Assembly (NCBI RefSeq): GCF_018294505.1
Contig: NC_057800.1
Location: 472,490,582-472,554,581 of the forward strand
From: Triticum aestivum
Lineage: Eukaryota; Streptophyta; Magnoliopsida; Poales; Poaceae
Direction of reading: 5' to 3'
DNA: 64,000 nucleotides
The notes under the pieces were generated by a model. The model did not search any database. It was not told the origin of the DNA and saw only the letters and a list, made by a program, of their open reading frames with translations. Both the position numbers and the translations under genes were made by a program. This document shows positions 56,943 through 64,000 of this stretch, one piece after another (position 1 is the stretch's first letter; every line of letters begins with the position of its first letter).

Positions 56943-57329
56943 TAATTTTGTGCATGGCACATGGACCCAGATGATAAAAAGGCTTCTGGCAATGCTATCA
57001 AGCTTCCATCATTTGTTTACATAATTGGCGTACTATACAAATAATTTTCCAGTGACATGAAATTCTACAAAGGTGTGAGCTTTCAACTTTTGTTTCACGT
57101 GTCTTGCCATCGATGCTCTTTCGGAAACAATAAAAAACTAACTTCCTTGCTAATGCGTGCCAATTATTAGCAGATCAGAGCTAATAATTACATCACAACT
57201 TAAGACAGAGTTATGAGAAGGTGTTAAATTAAAATTGATCCATGCTTTCATTGGCAGCAACGTCCCCCCAGCTCTGTCTAAATCAACAAGGCATGTTGGG
57301 AAAAAAGTAGCTGTCTGGAGCATGCAACA
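56943..57329. other. Short stretch without identified content
   Basis: AT-rich; no repeat or domain seen. Confidence 0.4.
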
Positions 57330-58130
57330 TTCCGATCATTTTCTGCAGTTCCACTAAAATAGAGTTCAGCGTCCCTGTTCCAAAGATATTAAGTGTGATT
57401 ACGATAATAGAGGACTGCTGATGAAACAATAAACACACAAATAGAAGCCAGTCACCTTTGCAGTCTCTCTTAAGACTAACTAATTGGAGAAGATTAGGCT
57501 CGGAGTTGGATGAGTAGGATAGAGAAAAACCAATCTCCCTTTGTGCATTCGCACTGAAATGTAGAGACGTTGCTCGTGTGACATTTTAGTAGAACTACAC
57601 AAAACACTTAAGAAAAAAAAGTGATTTGTGCAGTTCACCAAAATGTCGCAATAGCAACGAGGTGAAATGGATAGCCTTGTTTACAAAAAAGAGGTAGAAA
57701 GGAAACAATTACTGGCCAATAACAGTTGATGACACATGCAACGACAAAAAAGAAGCATATTCCTTGTCCTAAGGGAACATAACAACACGGTTGTGTTTGT
57801 CTAAAACAGTGTGAGGACGAGAATGCAATATGGAAAGTACGCCGGGCGAGCTACGTTTTGGGCAAAGAATTATGGAAGATCCACATGCAGCGACGTGGGA
57901 AGATGGGAAGTGGAGCAAGGCCGGAGGGGATACCTGGAGGTTGTCGGGATGTAACTAGGTGAGCGGCGGCAGGCGGAATCTGCGAAAAGGTGGCGTAGGC
58001 CCTTCTGCGCCAGAGCTTGGTCAGAGAGAACGGCGTGTACCGCAGATCGGGACGTGCTGCCTTAGTGCCGTCGAACAGAGAAACGATGCACTTCCTCCCT
58101 TTCCCCCGGCGGACGGGATGCAGCCGGAGC
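57330..58130 (-). repeat. R repeat, copy e (minus strand)
   Basis: The exon at about 58110-57934 has RRGKGRKC, a DGTKAARPD block, TPFSLTK, and ends CCCGACAACCTCCAG then GTATCCC. The frame is open. After it comes CGTCGCTGCATGTGGATCTTC, shared with copies c and d in part. The R motif occurs near 57540 and 57345, and the foldback lies at 57567-57662. Confidence 0.55.
57567..57662 (-). repeat. Long foldback in R copy e
   Basis: Arms of about 43 bases: the left ends AACTACACAAAACACTT, the right begins AAGTGATTTGTGCAGTTC; the outer parts carry GACATTTTAGT against CACCAAAATGTC. The loop is about nine bases, A-rich. Arms and loop position agree with 41947-42042. Confidence 0.6.
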
Positions 58131-58140
58131 AGTGACCAAC

Positions 58141-58187
<47 letters not shown>

Positions 58188-58262
58188 CCACCGTACTCCC
58201 TTTCCCCCAGCGGACGGGATGCGGCCGGATCAGTGACCAACGGTGAGAGGGAGAGAGGCCAC
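58085..58262 (+). repeat. Duplicated 80-bp unit around a GA microsatellite
   Basis: CTTTCCCCCRGCGGACGGGATG followed by CCAACGGTGAGAG occurs twice (58098 and 58199). The first copy contains a (GA)n run of about 45 bases (58143-58187). Gypsy-2 inserted at the end of the second copy, with GCCAC before it as the presumed target site. Confidence 0.75.
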
Positions 58263-58735
58263 TGAGGGAGTCCTGGATTAGGGGGTGTCCGGAGAGCCGG
58301 ACTATACCTTCGGCCAGACTCCTGGACTATGAAGATACAAGATTGAAGACTTCGTCCCATGTCCGGAAGGGTCTTTCCTTGGCGTGGAAGGCAAGCTTGG
58401 CGATACGGATATGTAGATCTCCTACCATTGTAACCGACTCTGTGTAACCCTAGCCCTCTCCGATGTCTATATAAACCGGAGGGTTTTAGTCCGTAGGACG
58501 AAGAACAATCATACCATAGGCTAGCTTCTAGGGTTTAGCCTTTCTGATCTCGTGGTAGATCTACTCTTGTACTACCCATATTATCAATATTAATCAAGCA
58601 GGACGTAGGGTTTTACCTCCATCAAGAGGGCCCGAACCTGGGTAAAAACATCGTGTCCCTTGTCTCCTGTTACCATCCGCCTAGACGCACAGTTCGGGAC
58701 CCCCTACCCGAGATCCGCCGGTTTTGACACCGACA
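58263..58735 (+). repeat. Gypsy-2 5' LTR (473 bp)
   Basis: Starts TGAGGGAGTCCTGGATTAGG and ends TTTTGACACCGACA, the complement of the Gypsy-1 LTR ends. A TATA box CTATATAAAC is at 58468-58477. The primer-binding site TTGGTGCTTTCATTGAG follows at 58736. Confidence 0.9.
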
Positions 58736-58782
58736 TTGGTGCTTTCATTGAGGGTTCCTCTGTGTCGTCACTTTTAGGCCCG

Positions 58783-61700
58783 ATGGCTTCTCCGATCATC
58801 AACAGCGATGCGATCCAGGGTGAGACCTTTCTCCCCGGATAGATCTTCGTATTCGGCGGCTTTGCACTGCGGGCCAATTCGCTTGGTCATCTGGAGCAGA
58901 TCGAAAGCTACGCCCCTGGCCATCAGGTCAGATTTGGAAGTTTGAGCTACACGGCCGACCTCCGCGGAGACTTGATCTTCGACGGATTCGAGCCGCAGCC
59001 GAGCGCGCCGCACTGTCACGATGGGCATGATCTAGCTCTGCCGCCGAACAGTGCCCTGGAGGCCGCACCCGCATCAGCTCCGACCCTTAATTCGGAGCCA
59101 ACTGCGCCAATCGAGGATGGGTGGTTGGACACCGCCTCGGGGGCTGCAATCTCTACGGCGATCGAGCCGAACACCAGCCCTATTCTCTGCGAAGCCCATG
59201 ACTCCAAGGAGCCGGACTCCTCTCCAGACTCCGAGCCCTCCGCGCCCCTACCGATCGAACCCGATTGGGCGCCGATCATGGAGTTCACCGCCACGGACAT
59301 CTTTCAGCACTCGCCCTTCGGCGATATTCTGAATTCACTAAAGTCTCTCTCTTTATCAGGAGAGCCCTGGCCGGACTATGGTCAGCAAGGTTGGGATGCG
59401 GATGATGAAGAAATTCAAAGCCCACCCACCACCCACTTCGTAGCCACTGTCGATGATTTAACCGACATGCTCGACTTCGACTCCGAAGACATCGACGGTA
59501 TGGACGCCGATGCAGGAGACGATCAAGAACCAGCGCCTATAGGGCACTGGAAAGCCACCTCGTCGTATGATATATACATGGTGGACACCCCAAAAGAAGG
59601 CAATGGCGATGGAACAGCGGAGGATGACCCCTCCAAGAAGCAGCCTAAGCGCCAGCGTCAGCGGCGCCGCTCTAAATCCCGCCAAAGCAAAAACGGTGAT
59701 TCCGGCACGGGAGATAATAACACCCCGGATAGTGCCGAAGACAACCACCTCCAGCAAGATTCAGCACAGGAGGATGGAGAAGCCAGCCCTCATGAGAGAG
59801 CGGCAGACAGAGAGGTCGAGGACGATAATTATATGCCTCCCTCCGAAGACGAGGCAAGCCTCGACGACGACGAATTTGTCGTGCCGGAGGATCCCGTCGA
59901 ACAAGAGCGTTTCAAACGCAGGCTTATGGCCACGGCGAGCAGCCTCAAGAAAAAACAGCAACAACTTAGAGCTGATCAAGATTTGCTAGCCGACAGATGG
60001 ACTGAAGTCCTTGCGGCCGAAGAGTATGAACTCGAACGCCCCTCCAAGAGCTACCCAAAGCGCAGGTTGCTACCCCGATTAGAGGAGGAAGCACCTAAAC
60101 CTACATCACCAGCGCATGATGCGGCCGACCGGCCACCCCGTGGCCGCGACAGAGAGGCCTCTCGGCCCTCCACTCAAGCCGCACCCCGGCGCCGCTCAAA
60201 AAATACCAAGGCACGGGAAAATGCGCCAGACCTGCGAGATATATTGGAGGACAAGGCAAGGCAAACAAGATCGATCTACGGATCGCGTGGGCGCCCCACG
60301 GCACGAGACGGTAATCGTCACTCCGGATACAGTAAATCCGGCCGGGCCGAACACAGTAGACAAAGCTCGTTTGAGCTGCGTCGTGATATAGCCCAATACA
60401 GAGGCGCCGCACACCCACTATGCTTCACAGATGAAGTAATGGATCATCAAATCCCCGAGGGTTTCAAACCCGTGAACATCGAATCATACGATGGCACAAC
60501 AGATCCTGCGGTATGGATCGAGGACTATCTCCTTCATATCCACATGGCCCGCGGTGATGACCTACACGCCATCAAATACCTCCCACTCAAGCTTAAAGGA
60601 CCAGCTCGGCATTGGCTTAACAGCTTGCCAGCAGAATCAATTGGTTGTTGGGAGGACCTGGAAGCCGCATTCCTCGACAATTTCCAGGGCACTTATGTGC
60701 GACCACCAGACGCCGATGACCTTAGCCACATAATTCAGCAGCCAGAGGAATCGGCCAGACAATTCTGGACACGGTTCCTAACCAAGAAAAATCAAATCGT
60801 CGACTGTCCGGACGCAGAGGCCCTAGCAGCCTTCAAGCATAACATCCGCGACGAGTGGCTTGCACGGCACCTAGGACAGGAAAAGCCGAAATCTATGGCA
60901 GCCCTCACGACACTTATGACCCGCTTTTGCGCGGGAGAAGACAGCTGGCTAGCTCGCAGCAATAACATGACCAAGAGCCCTGGTAATTCGGATACCAAGG
61001 ACAGCAGTGGCAGGTCGCGTCGCAACAAGCAAAAGCGCCGCATTAACGGCGACAATGCTGAGGATACGGCAGTTAATGCCGGATTCAGAGGCTCTAAACC
61101 CGGTCAGCGGAAAAAGCCATTCAAAAGAAATACTCCGGGCCCGTCCAGTTTGGACCGAATACTCGACCGCTCATGCCAGATACATGGCACCCCCGAAAAA
61201 CCAGCCAATCACACCAACAGGGATTGTTGGGTGTTCAAGCAGGCAGGCAAGTTAAATGCCGAAAGCAGAGACAAGGGGCTGCATAGCGATGACGAGGAGG
61301 AGCCCCGGCCGCCGAACAACAGTGGACAGAAAGGTTTTCCCCCACAAGTGCGGACGGTGAACATGATATACGCAACCCACGTCCCCAAGAGGGAGCGGAA
61401 GCGTGCGCTAAGGGACGTATACGCGATGGAGCCAGTCGCCCCAAAGTTCAACCCATGGTCTTCCTGCCCGATCACTTTTGATCGAAGGGACCACCCCACT
61501 AGCATCCGTCATGGCGGATTCGCCGCATTGGTTCTAGACCCAATTATTGACGGATTTCACCTCACTAGAGTCCTTATGGACGGCGGCAGCAGCCTGAACC
61601 TGCTTTACCAGGATACAGTGCGGAAAATGGGCATCGATCCCTCGAGGATTAAACCCACTAAAACGACCTTTAAAGGCGTCATACCAGGTGTAGAGGCCAA

Positions 61701-62079
61701 CTGTACAGGCTCAGTTACACTTGAAGTGGTCTTCGGATCTCCGGATAATTTCCGAAGCGAGGAGTTAATCTTCGACATAGTCCCGTTCCGCAGTGGCTAT
61801 CACGCACTGCTCGGGCGAACCGCATTTGCCAAGTTCAATGCGGTGCCGCACTACGCATACCTCAAGCTCAAGATGCCAGGCCCTCGAGGAGTCATCACGG
61901 TCAATGGAAACACCGAACGCTCTCTCCGAACGGAGGAGCATACGGCGGCTATCGCAGCGGAAGTACAAAGCAGCCTCTCAAGGCAATTCTCCAGTCCGGC
62001 CATTAAACGTCTGGACACCGTCAAGCGCGCCCGGAGTAACCTACAACAAGACCGCCTGGCACGTTCCGAGCAAGCGTAG
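58783..62079 (+). CDS. gag: Gypsy-2 gag-protease (long open frame from 58942)
   Basis: The likely start is ATG 58783 (MASPIINSDAIQGE), but TAG at 58840-58842 stops it after 19 residues. The same frame is open from there to 62079. The long N-terminal part (to about 60400) is acidic and disordered, with an SKSRQSK basic patch and DNYMPPSEDE. The gag domain lies near 60480-60960 (WIEDYLLHIHMARG, FWTRFL). A CxxH...C motif (CQIHGTPEKPANHTNRDC) is near 61180. The protease active site is MDGGSS at about 61576-61593. The frame ends after protease (ARSEQA) with no RT. Confidence 0.88.
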
Positions 62080-63274
62080 CAATGCGGCCCCAACCCCAGC
62101 CCTCGCGAACTTGCGAAACCAGTGTTGCGCGTACATAACTACGCTCTGGAAATACCATGGGCACAGGGGGAGGGGCACCATCACGGCACGCCCGAAACGC
62201 GGCTTAAACCGCACTAGGGGCTGCCGATTTCTTAATTTTCTCTTATTTTCAGGACTCCATTCTTCGGAAGGCTTGTCCGGCAGTACAATTGCCGCACAAA
62301 CGATACAACCAGGGAAGCAGAAAGCTACGCCGCACTATGGAACTCTAAGGTGGTCTCTATAACGAGCAGTATACCTGTTTCACATACCATTCCGCAGCTC
62401 GCCCCTGGAAAGGACATGTTAAATAGTCCCATCTTTTGCTTATTGCACTATTTGTATCGTTCTGCTTTGATCGCAGCTTTTTTAAATAAACAATGCATAG
62501 CTTCCGTCTATTATTGCATTACTCTTTTTTACGAATATATGTTCATTAATGACATGTTGCACCCGTACACTTTGGTACGGCCAATACGCCAGGGGCTTAA
62601 GTACCCCACAATACGGTGTGAGAAGTCCGAACACTTTCACAAGTGCGGCACCCCGAACTTATAGCATTATATGCATCGGCTCCGAATCATGTCTTGGGTC
62701 AATAGTTGGGTTTGCCCGGCTCCTATGTTTTGGTACCTTACGTTCCGTTATATCGGCTAAGGTAGCACTAGGAGAACTACTGCGATTGTGCCCCAGTTGA
62801 GCTGGGCTAAGCACCTCAGTAGAGAAAGCTAAAACTGACCGTCATGATGAGGCGAGAGCTGGTCGCTGTTCGAGAGGTTTTCGAGTCCCTAAAGACTTAT
62901 GCCGCTTAGAGCGAGGAGTCGGCTTTGTCCGGCCTAGGCGTGGATAGCGCCCCGAACTCGGTCTTCCGAACACTAGGGGCTTCGCCGAAATTTAAAATTA
63001 TAGAATTCTATGGCTAAGTGAGAGTGTTCAAGCATTATAGTCCGATTGCCTTGTTCGTTGTGTTGAGCGCCTCCCTCGAAGGACCCAAGAATGGGAAAAA
63101 GAGCGCTCATGTTTATCCCGAACACCCCAGCACTCGTGGCATGGGGGCAGAAGCCGACGACTCGCCATCTCTCAAATTTGATAAACGGCCGCACAGAAGG
63201 TAATATTTTAAATTCAAAAGCGTTGCTTAGCGCATATGAACAAGTTTTCAGCGTACAGGATCACAAATGCGAGT
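62080..63274. other. Gypsy-2 spacer where pol would be expected
   Basis: No RT, RNase H or integrase motif in any frame. The stretch is of mixed composition, with short frames only. It separates convergent gag-protease and antisense gene. Confidence 0.7.
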
Positions 63275-64000
63275 TTACTCAAAAATTACATCTTTGGAGC
63301 ATTCATCCGCTATAAGGCGGGCACCCTTCAGGACGCCCTCATAATACGCTTCCGGGACGCGATGCTCCTTGCCCGGCGGCGGCCCGTCCTTCACCAGCTT
63401 CTCCGCATCCATCTTGCCCCAGTGCACTTTAGCACGGGCAAGCGCCCTACGGGCACCTTCGATGCAGACGGAGCGCTTGATTACTTCAAGCCATGGACAG
63501 GCATCCACCAGCCGCCTCACCAGCCCGAAGTAGCTCCCAGGCAGAGCCTCTCCAGGCCAAAGCCGAACTATGAGGCCCTTTATAGCTTGTTCGGCCACCT
63601 TGTGGAGCTCGACCATTTGCTTCAGTTGGTCGCTCAAAGGCACCAGGTGCCTGGCCTCAGCATACTTAGACCAGAACACCTTCTCCGTCGAGCTCCCCTC
63701 CTCGGCTCGGTAATAGGCGGCGGCATCAGACACACTGCGGGGCAAATTTGCGAAAGCTCCTGGAGAGCTCCGGACTCGGGTAAGTAACAAGTAATTCACT
63801 TTCACGTGCTTGCTTTGCATAATGAATGCCTTACCCGCCGTCATCGCCTCAATTTCTTGGAGGGCTTTCTGGGCTTCGGCCTTGGCAAACTTCGTGCTTT
63901 CGAGGGCTACCGCAAGCTCGGATGCTTGCGTCTTTGAGTCAAGCTCCAAACTCTCGTGTTTTTTCATGAGAGCCTGGAGCTCTTTCTGCACCTCCTCCAC
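63275..64000 (-). CDS. Gypsy-2 antisense accessory gene, C-terminal part (partial)
   Basis: An open frame of 241 residues that runs into the window edge. It begins in a coiled coil (EVQKELQALMKKHESLELDS), continues into a helical domain with LIVRLWPGEALPGSYFGLV and ARAKVHW, and ends DECSKDVIFE. Its domain order agrees with the end of the Gypsy-1 accessory gene (ALWPSVSMPEGLGEL, then the AREAWAMVKTRYAK region), with low residue identity. A splice signal may lie near 63780-63830, where a GTAAG-like signal on the plus strand is uninformative; I did not place introns. Confidence 0.75.
   Translation of the reverse strand: MEEVQKELQALMKKHESLELDSKTQASELAVALESTKFAKAEAQKALQEIEAMTAGKAFIMQSKHVKVNYLLLTRVRSSPGAFANLPRSVSDAAAYYRAEEGSSTEKVFWSKYAEARHLVPLSDQLKQMVELHKVAEQAIKGLIVRLWPGEALPGSYFGLVRRLVDACPWLEVIKRSVCIEGARRALARAKVHWGKMDAEKLVKDGPPPGKEHRVPEAYYEGVLKGARLIADECSKDVIFE

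Larger units (their letters stand above)
58263..64000 (+). mobile_element. Gypsy-2: Tat/Retand Gypsy element with Fatima-type LTR, 5' part (runs out of window)
   Basis: 5' LTR, primer site, gag-protease, a 1.2 kb non-coding stretch and the start of an antisense accessory gene. RT, RNase H and integrase are absent between protease and accessory gene, which is where they lie in Gypsy-1. So this is a non-autonomous form or an internal deletion. Its LTR is closely similar to Gypsy-1's, but gag and protease belong to another subfamily. Confidence 0.85.

Noticed and set aside
58942..58944. Start of Gypsy-2 gag at 58942
   Set aside because: The codon there is TTG. The same frame continues upstream to an ATG at 58783, interrupted by a TAG at 58840, so the upstream ATG is the better original start.

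Overview
The window looks like intergenic DNA from a large, repeat-rich grass genome, most likely a Triticeae (wheat, Aegilops or barley group). I reach this from the repeat types alone: a CACTA transposon with Caspar-like ends, a Ty3/Gypsy element of the Tat/Retand lineage with Fatima-type LTRs, a Ty1/Copia element of the SIRE/Maximus lineage with an extra env-like gene, Stowaway MITEs and a small Helitron. Family names come from memory of such sequences and not from a search. I see no convincing host housekeeping gene. All homology statements between parts of the window are alignments made by eye.

Layout. Positions 1-3697 are the left flank and 51096-58262 the right flank of one CACTA transposon (CACTA-A, 3701-51092) with matching inverted ends and a GTG target duplication on both sides. 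The flanks are themselves an inverted relative of the right half of CACTA-A, so CACTA-A appears to have jumped into a related element (CACTA-B) lying in the opposite direction. Inside CACTA-A, from left to right: subterminal repeats (3728-4971); a decayed multi-exon accessory gene on the minus strand (5294-10560); a pyrimidine-rich stretch (11900-13261); a minus-strand Gypsy element, Gypsy-1 (13267-23206); dispersed repeats, MITEs and a Helitron nested in a MITE (23247-26060); a plus-strand Copia element (26061-39718); a long gene-like repeat (40500-43740); a small intact open frame with its own TATA box (44785-45339); three related CACTA segments (46140-49460); and subterminal arrays leading to the right end. 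I found no CACTA transposase.

The right flank carries three inverted copies of the gene-like repeat (called R here), a tandem pair of another repeat (S) with an RNase H-like fragment between its copies, and MITEs. From 58263 a second Gypsy element (Gypsy-2) runs out of the window. It has the same LTR as Gypsy-1 but a different internal region: gag plus protease, no reverse transcriptase or integrase, then the antisense accessory gene.

How the parts work together. Every recognised element here is damaged or incomplete. Gypsy-1 has pol but a short gag, several frameshifts and an integrase with a replaced catalytic residue. Gypsy-2 has gag-protease but no pol. The Copia element has an intact integrase-RT-RNase H frame but a broken gag and env-like gene. 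The most unusual content is the R repeat: five copies share a promoter-like start, a first exon that reads as a conserved protein segment with a shared splice donor, and downstream motifs including a long foldback. I could not assign it to a known family.
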